From Desulfoscipio geothermicus DSM 3669 (GTDB taxonomy: Bacteria; Bacillota; Desulfotomaculia; Desulfotomaculales; Desulfallaceae), in the NCBI RefSeq assembly GCF_900115975.1, contig NZ_FOYM01000022.1:1-61289 (forward strand): a DNA stretch of 61,289 nt. The letters are read 5' to 3'. A program made the translations under genes and the position numbers. Below, piece by piece: positions 25,719-34,397 of the stretch. Positions within the stretch are counted from its first letter, which is position 1, and each line of letters opens with the position of its first letter. Below the pieces are notes generated by a model. That model was given only the letters and a program-made list of their open reading frames with translations, did not search any database and was not told the origin of the DNA.

Positions 25719-26768
25719 TTACGGCATCACGACTATATTCGTCGCTACCGGGCGTTCCTTGCCGTCGGAGGGGCGATTGAGCACCTCTCCATTGAAAACG
25801 AAAGCGCTGGAGCCGCCGCCGTCCAGGTTGTACGCCTCGATTACGCCCAGCTCGATTAATTTTATCTGTAGGTGCTCCAGGGTGACCCCGCTGCTCCAGT
25901 CGGACTGGCGGCCATCTACAACAATCAAGATCAAGTCGTCATTGCCGTATTCCCCGATGATGGTGCGCGGTTCCTTTTTGTGCTGCCATTTTTCGGGGAT
26001 GGGCAGCGGCTTGCGATTTTTTATCAGTGCGGGCACAAAGCTGACCCCGGCCACGGGCCGGTGCTGCATCAGCGCGTCTTTTTCATAAAAGATGCCGCCT
26101 AAAAGCTCGCCCTCGTTGTCCACGCCGGCAAAGAAAAGGTCCTTGTGGGAAGGCTTGAAACCTCCGACCAGCTTGCCGTTGACCACGGTATTGCCGATGG
26201 GCAGGGTATACTCTTTGCCGTCCTGCATCATGCGAAAGAAACCGCCTCCATTGATGCCCAATATTGCGCCGGTGCGTTTTACCGCCGCGCTGGTGATTTC
26301 ACTTTCACCCAGCTTGCCTTTACCCAGCACCACTTTAAAGGCGCTGGGGTCAAACAGCTTGATTTTGGCGATGTAACCGCGGTAACCCAGCTCCTTTAAC
26401 TGGAAAACCTTGATTTCCACCCGCTCCGACCGGTGTTGGCCGATGGGTGGCCCCAATCTTTCCAGAATGCGCTGTTCGTATATGGCATCGGACAGCTTTT
26501 TTTGCGTACCGCTCTTTTGCGCCAGTTCTTTTAAAATGCGTTCGTGTTCCGCAAACTGGCGCTGCTGTTCCGCGGCCGTTTGCCGGATAAAACCGATGTT
26601 TTTTTCCATGGCCAGGGCTTCATTATTAAAAGCCGTCATGACCGGTTCCAGCTTTTCAAAGGGCACGGGAAGCAGGCCGTCGTTTTCGTACAGCGCCAAA
26701 TAAGCTCCCCCCAGCAGTCCGAGAAAAGGCACCAAAAGGGCAATAAAGAAGAAGTTAATAATCCGCAT
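25719..26768 (-). CDS. Membrane-anchored phosphodiester glycosidase-domain protein
   Basis: 349 aa. An N-terminal membrane segment (FFFIALLVPFLGLLGGAY) is followed by a helical coiled region and a NAGPA-type domain: 'GAILGINGGGFFRM', 'PIGNTVVNGKLVGG', 'RTIIGEYGNDDLILIVVDG' and 'AYNLDGGGSSAFVFNGEVLN'. The family removes or trims phosphodiester-linked sugars, and members are common in wall and exopolysaccharide loci. It overlaps the preceding coiled-coil gene by 14 bases, so the two are probably co-translated. Confidence 0.88.
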   Translation of the reverse strand: MRIINFFFIALLVPFLGLLGGAYLALYENDGLLPVPFEKLEPVMTAFNNEALAMEKNIGFIRQTAAEQQRQFAEHERILKELAQKSGTQKKLSDAIYEQRILERLGPPIGQHRSERVEIKVFQLKELGYRGYIAKIKLFDPSAFKVVLGKGKLGESEITSAAVKRTGAILGINGGGFFRMMQDGKEYTLPIGNTVVNGKLVGGFKPSHKDLFFAGVDNEGELLGGIFYEKDALMQHRPVAGVSFVPALIKNRKPLPIPEKWQHKKEPRTIIGEYGNDDLILIVVDGRQSDWSSGVTLEHLQIKLIELGVIEAYNLDGGGSSAFVFNGEVLNRPSDGKERPVATNIVVMP

Positions 26769-27123
26769 TGCCTGACTCCTTTAATATATTCAGGCTTTTT
26801 TCCAGGTTCCTCAATTGCTCGTCCAGTTCGGTGATCCGCTTGTTGACTTCTTCGCTGGCGGAACCGGTGCTGGACAGGGTTTTATCGGTTTGGGCCAGCG
26901 CTTCTTCAATGTCATTCATTTCAGTGCGCAGGGATTGAATTTGTTCTTCCAGGGCCTGTACGTTCAGGGCGTTGGTTTCCTGAATCTCCCGCACTTTTTG
27001 CTCCACATATTCCCTGGCCTGCCAAAATCCCGCCGTTGTCAACCCCAGCCATAACAACACCAGCAGGGCGATACCCAGCACTCTTCCGGCAGGGGGTCTT
27101 GGCCGTTGCTTTTCTTGTGTCAA
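26755..27123 (-). CDS. Single-pass membrane protein with coiled coil
   Basis: 122 aa from TTG (27121-27123), chosen because GAGGTGG lies five bases upstream; the longer frame runs into AT-rich leader. A basic N-terminus (EKQRPRPPAGR) precedes one membrane helix (VLGIALLVLLWLGLTTAGFW). A long coiled coil follows with heptads from 'EYVEQKVREIQE' to the C-terminus. It may dock or space the glycosidase, with which it overlaps. Confidence 0.7.
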   Translation of the reverse strand: MTQEKQRPRPPAGRVLGIALLVLLWLGLTTAGFWQAREYVEQKVREIQETNALNVQALEEQIQSLRTEMNDIEEALAQTDKTLSSTGSASEEVNKRITELDEQLRNLEKSLNILKESGNADY

Positions 27124-27286
27124 TTTTTCCACCTCAAATATTTTTATAAAAAATCCATCCCTACAATTCGTTGTGTGATTTTCGTTTTCCTGCCATCTTT
27201 CGCATAAACCGACAAGTTTTTGTCGCCTGTCATTGCCGCTGTGCATAAAGTAGTATTAATAATCAGTCAATCAAGAGGTGGTTATA

Positions 27287-28492
27287 TTGCCGGCAGTAGT
27301 GGCCATCAGCGACCTGCACCTGGGCGAAGAATCTTCGGCCGCCAATCCGCTGCTGCGGGAAGCGGTTCCACCTATCTTAAAGGACCGTGCCGAGTTTAAA
27401 AACCCACCGGTCAACACAACTCCGCTAAAATTAAATAAACTGCTGCATGGTATTGCCCGAGAGGCCGGCGGTATATCGGACCTGGTGCTGCTGGGGGATA
27501 TAGTGGATCTTTCCCTGGCCTCGTACAGCAATTGCGCCCTGCAGGCCCGAGAATTTTTTCGGCAGGTCCTGGGGGGGGTGCTGCCCGGGGCGCTGGTCTG
27601 GGTTCCCGGTAATCACGACCACCACCTGTGGGTTCAGGCGTGCGAGGAAGAGTATATTGAGGCGCCCCTGCGCGAGGGCAGCCTGCCTGGGGAGTTTGCC
27701 AGGATTACCGGTCCGGGTAAGGGAACAGGCGCCATGAACCGGCATAACAGGGGAGTGCAGTTTTTGCTGGGTCTTTTGCCCCCGCACGTACGGGACCGGT
27801 TCTGGCTGGCCTACCCCAATTATGTGACCGCCTGCGGGGGAGGAAATTTGCTTTTTCATCACGGGCATTTTTTTGATCAGAGCATGTCCTGGATCGGCAC
27901 CTCGTTGGTGGAAGCGCAAAACCTGTCCGAACTGGAGATATTTAACGCGCCTTACCTGGATTTTATCTTTTACGGCAGCGGTCAGTCGGGCCGCCTGTCC
28001 GAACAAATCGAAAACATATACGAAGAAATCCGGTGGGCTTACGAGCGCCTGGGGATTGTACTGGATTTTATTACCTTGAAAAAGTTTTTAAAGTGGTTGC
28101 TGGGGCGTTTAAAAAAGGGCGGCGACCGGGGCACCGAACTGGACAAAAAAATGGCCGGGCGCATCGCCAGGTATCTGGGATATATCCAGCGGGAAAGGGA
28201 GACGGCCCCCGCCTTGTACCCCGCTGAATTCAGCCTGGTGTTCGGGCACACCCACCGGCCGCTGGCGGGGGGGCGGGTGGAAAACTACCCGGTCTATAAC
28301 ACCGGCGGCTGGACTGTGGATGAATTGTGGCCCGGGCCGGACAACCTGCGCACCGGTGTCTTCATTGCCGTCCCCGGGCGGGAATTTATCGTGCAGGGGA
28401 TAGAGCTTGACCGGGAGATTTATGATTTTTGCCACAATCTGAACCACGCTTACCGGGAGGCTGTTAAGTTTGACCCGGGCGCCCCCGGGTGA
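27287..28492 (+). CDS. Calcineurin-like metallophosphoesterase
   Basis: About 401 aa from TTG, preferred because AGAGGTGG precedes it; a GTG three codons earlier overlaps that site. Metal ligands are seen in order: SDLHLGE, 'LLGDIVDL', 'PGNHDHHLW', 'LFHHGHFFD' and 'VFGHTHRPL'. The central insertion (about 200-300) is helical and variable. The substrate is unknown; similar proteins act on phosphodiesters or lipid phosphates. Confidence 0.88.
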   Translation: MPAVVAISDLHLGEESSAANPLLREAVPPILKDRAEFKNPPVNTTPLKLNKLLHGIAREAGGISDLVLLGDIVDLSLASYSNCALQAREFFRQVLGGVLPGALVWVPGNHDHHLWVQACEEEYIEAPLREGSLPGEFARITGPGKGTGAMNRHNRGVQFLLGLLPPHVRDRFWLAYPNYVTACGGGNLLFHHGHFFDQSMSWIGTSLVEAQNLSELEIFNAPYLDFIFYGSGQSGRLSEQIENIYEEIRWAYERLGIVLDFITLKKFLKWLLGRLKKGGDRGTELDKKMAGRIARYLGYIQRERETAPALYPAEFSLVFGHTHRPLAGGRVENYPVYNTGGWTVDELWPGPDNLRTGVFIAVPGREFIVQGIELDREIYDFCHNLNHAYREAVKFDPGAPG

Positions 28493-28619
28493 AATTCCCG
28501 GCCGGGTGGCAAGGCGTTGGACAGCCGTATCAAGCAGTGTCAATTGACAATTGTTTTGCTTATTCTGTCCTGGTTTTTGTTGCAGTCGTCGCCCGAATAG
28601 CCATTCCTGAGAGTAGGGA

Positions 28620-28880
28620 TTATTGTTCGGAATCTCCGGGCTCGGATGACTCCTTGTCGGGTTCAGCTACCTCGGCCGGTTTAAACCGTTCCTGGTCCAC
28701 GTCGCCCAGCTTGCCGGTTTTAATTTTATCCGGGGCTTCTTCCGGCTGCACCTCGCTTTCATCATAAATCAGCGGGTAGCCGGTAAGCGGAGTATGTTTA
28801 AAACCCTGGGAGCGTACTTTTTCCGCTTGTTCGGCCGTCAACGGTATTTTTTCCCCATTGGGCAGTAAAATCTTGATCAT
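28620..28880 (-). CDS. Small acidic hypothetical protein
   Basis: 86 aa, AGAGAGGTG upstream of ATG. The start 'MIKILLPNGEKIPLTAEQAEKV' looks folded; the C-terminal half is acidic and Pro/Glu-rich (VQPEEAPDKIKTG...SSEPGDSEQ) and probably disordered. I do not recognise the family. Confidence 0.6.
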   Translation of the reverse strand: MIKILLPNGEKIPLTAEQAEKVRSQGFKHTPLTGYPLIYDESEVQPEEAPDKIKTGKLGDVDQERFKPAEVAEPDKESSEPGDSEQ

Positions 28881-29091
28881 GTTGCTTCACCTCTCTCGGT
28901 TTGTTTGGTAACTTAAAAAATTAAGAATTTGTTTCCAATAAGGCGCATGGCGGGCATAAGGCGCTAAAATATCCCCGGAACAATTGTTTGGGGACTTGCC
29001 TGTATTGCTGCGCGGCGGTAAATTGATACTCATATTATGTGAAAAGTTGACGGGAAATACCCGAATTGTCGTATGGGAGAGGTGAATTGTT

Positions 29092-29295
29092 TTGCGGGAT
29101 TTGGGCGGCGTGGTGATCCGGGCGCGTAAAAACAAGCAGTGGAGTCAGCGGAAACTGGCCCAGGTAACCGGGTTATCCAGATCTTTTATTAATGATATTG
29201 AACGTGGCCGCAGCACGGGCACTTTGCGTACCTGGGTGACATTGGCCCGCGCCCTGGGTTTTTCGCTTGATGAAATATTTTTGGGCAAGCGGTAA
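29092..29295 (+). CDS. XRE-family helix-turn-helix regulator
   Basis: 67 aa starting at TTG with GAGAGGTG upstream. The whole chain is one lambda-repressor-like domain: 'IRARKNKQWSQRKLAQVTGL', 'SRSFINDIERGRSTG', 'LARALGFSLDEIF'. No effector domain is present. It is separately transcribed. Confidence 0.88.
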   Translation: MRDLGGVVIRARKNKQWSQRKLAQVTGLSRSFINDIERGRSTGTLRTWVTLARALGFSLDEIFLGKR

Positions 29296-29381
29296 ACCGG
29301 TCGGTTGAATTGTTTTTACACGCGTAATTTTCTCAATAGGCAAAAATTTTTACCATTCGGGGGGAATTGCAAACATACCGC

Positions 29382-29406
29382 TTGTATCAGGCGTACGATG
29401 ATACAA
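29382..29406. promoter_or_regulatory. 8-bp dyad before the TPR gene
   Basis: TTGTATCA and TGATACAA are separated by nine bases and abut the ribosome site (GGAGGTGA). It could be an operator or an mRNA hairpin that shields translation start. Confidence 0.45.
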
Positions 29407-29428
29407 ACGGAGGTGATCAGGTAAGGCC

Positions 29429-30040
29429 ATGAACAGGCATCTGTTTTTTACCATTACGGCGTGCGTAATTACGGGCTTGACCCCCTTGATTTTTACCGAA
29501 AAGGACAATATTTTGATGTTTATTTCCATAGCCCTGGCTGCGCTTTTTTTGCAGGTTTACTGGCGGGATATTCTGGTGCAGGCCCTGGTTGTCAGGGGGC
29601 GCCTGGCCGTTAAAAGCGGCGATTACAAAAAACTGCGGGACAGTTACGAAAAAATTCACAGGTTGCTACCCCGCAGTTTTGCCGGAAAGATGGCCATGGG
29701 GGTGATTCATTCACTGCAGGAGAATTGGGCGCATGCCGAGTCATATTTCAGGCAGGCCATTTATTATAAGCCCGGGAACCTGTATGCTTGTTTGAATTTA
29801 TCTGTGGTACTCTTGCGCAGGGAACACTATCACGAAGTTATAAAATTGCTGAAGGCGTTGATTTTTGCTTATCCGGGGTCCATTCAGGCTTACAAGCTGC
29901 TGGCCGAAGCCTGTTATGGCCTGGGCAGGTTGCATGAAGCCTGCCATTACTTGAAAGCCGCCCGTTTAATTGATTGTCGCGACCCGGAAATTCAAAGATT
30001 TATCAGCATCATTGAGCAGGAGATCGACCAGGCTGCCTAG
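29429..30040 (+). CDS. Membrane-anchored TPR protein
   Basis: 203 aa. Two N-terminal hydrophobic segments (HLFFTITACVITGLTPLIF, ILMFISIALAALFLQVYW) are followed by three to four tetratricopeptide-like repeats (GDYKKLRDSYEKIHRLLP, 'NWAHAESYFRQAIYYKPGN', 'LHEACHYLKAARLID'). It is likely a membrane scaffold. A strong terminator follows. Confidence 0.8.
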   Translation: MNRHLFFTITACVITGLTPLIFTEKDNILMFISIALAALFLQVYWRDILVQALVVRGRLAVKSGDYKKLRDSYEKIHRLLPRSFAGKMAMGVIHSLQENWAHAESYFRQAIYYKPGNLYACLNLSVVLLRREHYHEVIKLLKALIFAYPGSIQAYKLLAEACYGLGRLHEACHYLKAARLIDCRDPEIQRFISIIEQEIDQAA

Positions 30041-30044
30041 CTGA

Positions 30045-30072
30045 AAAACCGCGGGGTTTCAACCGCGGTTTT
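30045..30072 (+). terminator. Terminator after the TPR gene
   Basis: AAAACCGCGG, an 8-base loop, CCGCGGTTTT and TCTTATT form a 10-bp stem with T-rich tail. Confidence 0.85.
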
Positions 30073-30094
30073 CTTATTGTTGGAAAGTATACGC

Positions 30095-30186
30095 AAAAAG
30101 GGGACTGGTTCCGTAAAAGGGGACAGGCACCGATTCGTTTTGTAAATCGGTGCCTGTCCCTCTTTTACGGTGCCTATCCCCTTTTT
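30095..30186. repeat. Long GGGGACAGGCACC-type palindrome
   Basis: About 40-bp arms, nearly perfectly complementary, hold two GGGGAC words per arm (ggtgcctgtccc in the right arm). It is the largest of the dispersed palindromes in this window. The 400 bases after it (30187-30590) hold no gene I can support. Confidence 0.7.
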
Positions 30187-30612
30187 ATTCTTGTGTGGGA
30201 GGCGGTTGATCCCCATAAACGCCCCGCCGGCATGTGGCATGGAATACACGGGATATTCGTCCCTACCGGGAGAAGGATATGCATGGCGCGTTTTTTTTGC
30301 ACATCTTATCCAGAACATGTGTTCCACAGGGTGGGTCTGTGCCTTTCCTGTGTCACCCTCCGGCAAAGCCCGGGCACCCACCTGGTCAAGGCGGCGCCAA
30401 GCACCTGTTTTTACAATATTTTTCGGAATGCACTGAAAAAGTGGACGCGCATCACGAACTTTGGCCAATTCCTACTTTACAAACAAATGTTTGAGTATTA
30501 AAATACAAATTGACCGGACAGAACAATTGATCTGCAGATCCCTGGACAGCCTGCCAGCCGGTCACGGGTTGTTCCTGGGAAATGCGAAACAGTGAAAGGA
30601 GGGGAGATGGCA

Positions 30613-30843
30613 ATGGCAGTCAACAATGTGGCCACCGGTACGGTGCTGCGCATGCAGTTTCAAACCGGAGTGGATGCAAACGGCGATCCCGTGTACCGGA
30701 GTAAAAACCTGTACAACGTCAAGCCGCAGGCAACTGACCAGGACCTGTTCGACGTGGCCAATGCCCTGGCGCAGCTGCAAAATTACACGCTGGCAGCAAT
30801 CATGCGTATTGACAGCGCCAGGCTGGAAGAAGTTGTAGGTTAG
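30613..30843 (+). CDS. DUF1659 family protein
   Basis: About 76 aa; two ATG codons follow AAAGGAGG, and the second has the better spacing. 'GTVLRMQFQTGVDANGDPVY' and 'NVKPQATDQDLFDVANALAQ' match DUF1659. These short proteins occur with DUF2922 and YvrJ genes across sporulating Firmicutes, as here. The function is unknown. Confidence 0.85.
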   Translation: MAVNNVATGTVLRMQFQTGVDANGDPVYRSKNLYNVKPQATDQDLFDVANALAQLQNYTLAAIMRIDSARLEEVVG

Positions 30844-30899
30844 CAGAAAAACCGGTTAATTTATTTATCTATTAATTAAATTGAAAAGGAGGTGGAATA

Positions 30900-31133
30900 A
30901 TGGCGGAAACCACCCAAACCCTGCGTTTGGTGTTTAAAAACCAGGCGGGTTCCAACTACACCATCAGCCTGGACGAGCCCAAGGACACCCTTACCGGCGC
31001 GGACATCGAGGCGGCCATGGATACTATCATCGCCCGCAATATTTTGACCACTTCCGGCGGCGACTTGGTGGCCAAGTACGACATCAAGATCATCGACCGG
31101 ACCGTCAACGACCTGTTTGACCCGGCACCCTAG
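30900..31133 (+). CDS. DUF2922 family protein
   Basis: 77 aa; AAAGGAGGTGG precedes the start. 'TLRLVFKNQAGSNYTISLDE' and 'ALMDTII'-like 'AAMDTIIARNIL' with 'AKYDIKIIDRTV' fit DUF2922. It is co-oriented with the DUF1659 gene 56 bases upstream, suggesting an operon and a joint role. Confidence 0.85.
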   Translation: MAETTQTLRLVFKNQAGSNYTISLDEPKDTLTGADIEAAMDTIIARNILTTSGGDLVAKYDIKIIDRTVNDLFDPAP

Positions 31134-31238
31134 TAGCAGATGGGGGAGGTTCATCCTCCCCCTAATTATTAGGCATTGACTTCGTTCGCGCGGGGAGCAT
31201 CAGGAAAAATTATAATACTGTTTTAAGGAGAAATGCTA

Positions 31239-31391
31239 ATGGAAGAACTGTTGAAAAATATTGCCAATGTTGGCTTTCCCATAGCTGTGGCGGCTTACCT
31301 GCTGGTGCGTATTGAAAACCGTCTGGATAACCTGTCGGTCAGTATTGGTGAACTGGCCCGGGCGGTCAGTGAAATGCGGGAGGAGATATAG
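31239..31391 (+). CDS. YvrJ family protein
   Basis: 50 aa, AAGGAG eight bases before ATG. 'NIANVGFPIAVAAYLLVRIE' is the single membrane helix typical of YvrJ, followed by an amphipathic tail (ENRLDNLSVSIGELARAV). It has holin-like size. Its stop directly abuts the amidase start, which suggests coupling and possibly a role in amidase release (inference). Confidence 0.85.
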   Translation: MEELLKNIANVGFPIAVAAYLLVRIENRLDNLSVSIGELARAVSEMREEI

Positions 31392-31997
31392 ATGAAACAT
31401 AGTTATATCATCGTGCATCATACCGGCGCAGAGGAAAAGGATGCCGAACGGGTGCGCCGGTATCATCTTTCCCTGGGCTGGCGCGATGTGGGGTATAACT
31501 TTGTCGTAGAAAGGGACGGGCGTGTGGTGAACGGGCGTTCACTGGACATACCCGGCGCGCATTGCCTGGCGGCAGGCATGAATCACCGGAGCATCGGCGT
31601 GGCTCTGATCGGTAACCTGGACAACCACCCGCCCACCAGGCCCCAGGTTGAAACCCTGCCGTCTTTACTGTGGTCGCTTGCGCACAGGTTTGGCATCCCG
31701 ACGGAGCATGTACTGGGCCACCGGGAAGTGCCCGGGGCGGCCACGGCCTGTCCCGGGCGGTTTGTAGATATGACCGCATTGCGCCGGGCGCTGGGCGGCC
31801 GGGCAAAAGCGCCCCAACCGGACGCACCGGTATCCGGGGGTCGGCGCGATGCTCCGGTTTTGCCGGAGATACCCGCGCCGCTCCTGTGGCGTGTGCAGGC
31901 CGGCGCCTTTCAGAGCCGGGAGGCGGCGGAGCGGCAGGCCCGAAGGCTGCGCGACCTGGGCATCGACGCCCTGGTGGTGGCGCCGGAAGATATATAA
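31392..31997 (+). CDS. N-acetylmuramoyl-L-alanine amidase with SPOR-like tail, 3' end rearranged
   Basis: 201 aa. The PGRP/amidase-2 domain has 'YIIVHHTGAEEKDAERVRRY', 'VGYNFVVERDGRVVNGR', 'SIGVALIGNLDNH', '[18 protein letters not shown]' (Zn-binding His and Cys). Residues ~165-199 resemble a SPOR domain ([20 protein letters not shown]). The frame ends ten bases after a joint at 31987, where an ACR3 gene fragment begins. A 299-bp copy of this 3' part lies at 54345-54643. Confidence 0.88.
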   Translation: MKHSYIIVHHTGAEEKDAERVRRYHLSLGWRDVGYNFVVERDGRVVNGRSLDIPGAHCLAAGMNHRSIGVALIGNLDNHPPTRPQVETLPSLLWSLAHRFGIPTEHVLGHREVPGAATACPGRFVDMTALRRALGGRAKAPQPDAPVSGGRRDAPVLPEIPAPLLWRVQAGAFQSREAAERQARRLRDLGIDALVVAPEDI

Positions 31998-32092
31998 TTT
32001 ATAATCATTACCGTTAGCGGTGAGAAAAACACCATGGCCAGGGCCAAGGCAATGGAGATGTTTTTACCGCTTACGCCATGAGGCAGCGCCAC
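31990..32092 (-). pseudogene. Internal fragment of an ACR3-type carrier
   Basis: The frame reads 'GVSGKNISIALALAMVFFS' and 'PLTVMI', nearly identical to residues ~275-300 of the carrier at 39079. The DNA matches 39190-39290 at about 85 percent by eye. It is a stranded piece left by recombination beside the truncated amidase gene. Confidence 0.8.
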
Positions 32093-32131
32093 CGTTTCAG
32101 GGATGTGTGATGGACATCATTTTAGTTTGTA

Positions 32132-32662
32132 CTAAAACCCCAGCGCTTCCATGATACCCTGCAGTGGCTCCAATAGGTCTTCTTTTCCCGGTTCCCAAAT
32201 CGGCGGGCAGTCCTTTAATTGTTTTTCCCCCAGTATCAGCTTAGCGGCAAAAGCCAGACAGGTGGGCTCGCCGCATAACCGGCAGCCGGACTGTTTGGGC
32301 AGCCAGCCGTATATCTCCAACGGTGTGGGTTTGGCCCTTCTCTCGTACATGGGTTTTATTTTGTCCTTATTGGCGTAAGTGTCATTAATCAATTTTTTTA
32401 CCCAGTCGGTCAATTCGTAAGCGTCTGTGCTGCTGAGCGCTTTGGCCACGGTCAGCTCCATGGGGTAAAGGGTGAGTAGTCTTTGTTCTTTGGTAAATGT
32501 TAGAAGTTTGCCATCGTGGTTATACACAGCATTTTTAATTACACTATTGAGGTAGGGCATCACTTCCGTAATATCGTCGGTCAGCCTGGCCTTGAACCTG
32601 ATTCTGTTCGGCACCACGATACAGGGCTGAATATATTCAATATCAATATCCCTTAAAAACAA
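32132..32662 (-). CDS. Fe-S cluster domain protein (PF04060-like)
   Basis: 176 aa. The N-terminal 110 residues form an uncharacterised domain (IEYIQPCIVVPNRIRFKARL). The C-terminal part has C-R-L-C-G-E-P-T-C and a later Cys in KDCPPI, the four-Cys [4Fe-4S] motif found in corrinoid/Fe-S proteins. A paralogue of the same length lies at 47352. It is followed on the same strand by nothing intact, and preceded by the cysteine desulfurase. Confidence 0.8.
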   Translation of the reverse strand: MFLRDIDIEYIQPCIVVPNRIRFKARLTDDITEVMPYLNSVIKNAVYNHDGKLLTFTKEQRLLTLYPMELTVAKALSSTDAYELTDWVKKLINDTYANKDKIKPMYERRAKPTPLEIYGWLPKQSGCRLCGEPTCLAFAAKLILGEKQLKDCPPIWEPGKEDLLEPLQGIMEALGF

Positions 32663-32679
32663 AATTATTACCTCCTTCC

Positions 32680-33840
32680 TTAACTGATTGATGAGTTAAA
32701 GCGCATGATCTCCTTTAAGGCCAGAACTAAATCGTCGACATCCCGGGCGGTGTTGAAAACGCCAATGCCCACTCGCACCGTGCCCCGGTCAATGGTGCCG
32801 GTGGTCCTGTGGGCCAGGGGAGCACAATGCAACCCGGCTCGAACCATGATGTCATATTTAGTGTCCAGCAGATAAGCCACCTGCTCGGGTTTCAGGCCCG
32901 GCAAATTAAAGGATATAACTCCCACTTGCTTGGATGCGTTGAGGGGGCCGTACATTGTCACGCCGGTGAGGCTGCGGAATTTATCCAGGGCGTAGCCGGT
33001 TAATTCCATTTCATACTGTCTGATCTTTTCGACACTTTCATTTAGTATATAATCCACACCCGCGCCCAGCCCGGCAATGCCTGCCAGGTTCGGAGTACCG
33101 GCCTCAAATCGGTCTGGCAAATTGTCCGGCTGGTCATCTCTGAGGGATTCACCGCCCGTACCGCCGAACTTTAACGGGTTTATATAATACTTTTCATTAA
33201 TATATAATCCCCCGGTACCGGTAGGTCCCAGCAGTCCCTTATGCCCGGTGAAAGCCAGGAGGTCGATGCGCATGGCTGCAACGTCAATGGGATAAACGCC
33301 CGCTGTTTGCGCTGCGTCAACCAGTAAAGGGATGTTTTTTTGCCGGGTCAGTTCGCCAACCTGCTCAATAGGCATGACGGTACCTGTGACATTGGAAGCA
33401 TGTAATAACACAACCAGCGCCGTATTCGGGCGAATGGCGGCGGCAAGTTTCTCCACTTCCAGGTACCCCTCGGGTGAGCATGGCACAGCTGTAATGGTGA
33501 TGGCCTTTTCCTTTTCCAATTGTTTCAGACAGCGCCATACCGCATTATGCTCCATGCCGGTGGTGACCACATGGTCGCCGTTTTTTAAGATGCCCTGCAT
33601 AGCCAGGTTCAGCGACTCGGTCACGTTGGCGGTAAATACAATGCGGGACGCATCTTGAATATTGAATAACCTGGCCAGGGACTTGCGGGTCTGAAAGGCT
33701 ATTTTATCGGCCTGCAGTGCCTTGCGGTAGGCCCCTCGCCCGGAACTGGCCCCGATGTTGCGCAGGAAGTTGTCCACGGCCCGGTACACGGCTTCCGGTT
33801 TTGGGAAAGAAGTGGCGGCGTTGTCAAGGTATATGGACAA
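32680..33840 (-). CDS. Class V aminotransferase-fold cysteine desulfurase
   Basis: 386 aa from TTG (33838-33840) behind GGAGGG. Marks: 'IYLDNAATSFPKPEAVY', 'VFTANVTESLNLAMQG', 'TTGMEHNAVWR', the PLP-binding Lys in 'LAFTGHKGLLGPTGTGGLY', and 'MVRAGLHCAPLAHRTTGT' with the persulfide Cys. It supplies sulfur (or selenium; some homologues act on selenocysteine) for clusters. It stands just upstream of the Fe-S protein gene. Confidence 0.9.
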   Translation of the reverse strand: MSIYLDNAATSFPKPEAVYRAVDNFLRNIGASSGRGAYRKALQADKIAFQTRKSLARLFNIQDASRIVFTANVTESLNLAMQGILKNGDHVVTTGMEHNAVWRCLKQLEKEKAITITAVPCSPEGYLEVEKLAAAIRPNTALVVLLHASNVTGTVMPIEQVGELTRQKNIPLLVDAAQTAGVYPIDVAAMRIDLLAFTGHKGLLGPTGTGGLYINEKYYINPLKFGGTGGESLRDDQPDNLPDRFEAGTPNLAGIAGLGAGVDYILNESVEKIRQYEMELTGYALDKFRSLTGVTMYGPLNASKQVGVISFNLPGLKPEQVAYLLDTKYDIMVRAGLHCAPLAHRTTGTIDRGTVRVGIGVFNTARDVDDLVLALKEIMRFNSSIS

Positions 33841-33887
33841 GGCAATCCCTCCCTTTATGCACCACAAGGGTGCTACTTAATCACACT

Positions 33888-34082
33888 TCACTTACGCCTT
33901 TGAATCTCATTTTCCGCCAACAGCACCAGCTGGGCGGGGTCCAGACTCCGGCCGTCTTCAATTACCGGTTCGATAAAATAACTGCAATATTTAAATAACT
34001 CGTGGTCTCCGGGCTTAATCAGGCGTCCGGTAACATAGCACAGATCGTTGACCCGCAGGCCGCAATTGGCACAGCCCCTCAT
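33888..34082 (-). CDS. Small cysteine-containing protein
   Basis: 64 aa with GGGAGGTG upstream. 'RGCANCGLRVNDLCYVTG' holds three Cys and a fourth lies in 'FKYCSYFIEP'; it is likely a small metal-binding protein. It is 48 bases before the cysteine desulfurase start and probably in its operon. The family is unknown to me. Confidence 0.65.
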   Translation of the reverse strand: MRGCANCGLRVNDLCYVTGRLIKPGDHELFKYCSYFIEPVIEDGRSLDPAQLVLLAENEIQRRK

Positions 34083-34236
34083 AAATACACCTCCCGTAGC
34101 GTGCTAATAAGGTGAAATAATGGCACTCGCGTTCCGTCTCCGGCGTTTGGGGTATCGTCAGGTAATGGTACTTCATACAGCGTAGCCGGTCATTCTCCCG
34201 CTTGGCGATACCACAGCGTGTACAATTTATGGGCAT
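34015..34236 (-). CDS. Small cysteine-rich protein, possibly frameshifted at its end
   Basis: About 73 aa from the ATG behind GGAGAATAAA. 'INCTRCGIAKRENDRLRCMKY' and 'ERECHYF' give CxxC, C, C spacing like a small Zn ribbon. The frame overlaps the next gene by 68 bases and includes its ribosome site. A one-base shift would stop it just after CHYF, so the true protein may be ~40 aa. Confidence 0.5.
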   Translation of the reverse strand: MPINCTRCGIAKRENDRLRCMKYHYLTIPQTPETERECHYFTLLARYGRCIYEGLCQLRPAGQRSVLCYRTPD

Positions 34237-34397
34237 TTTATTCTCCGTGGTATAAGTCAATTATTATTTAATTATAGTAAAATTCGAGCATTTTGCCAAT
34301 ATAATTATGAAAGGGGATTAAATAATAATATTGACAGTTATGATTTATAAAAGTTATCATTAAATAAAATAATCATTATATAAATAAATATTAATGA

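Noticed and set aside
30037-30501. Frames spanning the long GGGGACAGGCACC palindrome, considered as a REP transposase
   Set aside because: The plus-frame word MARFF..YPEHVFHR is only vaguely like Y1 transposases and no HUH or catalytic Tyr motif follows.
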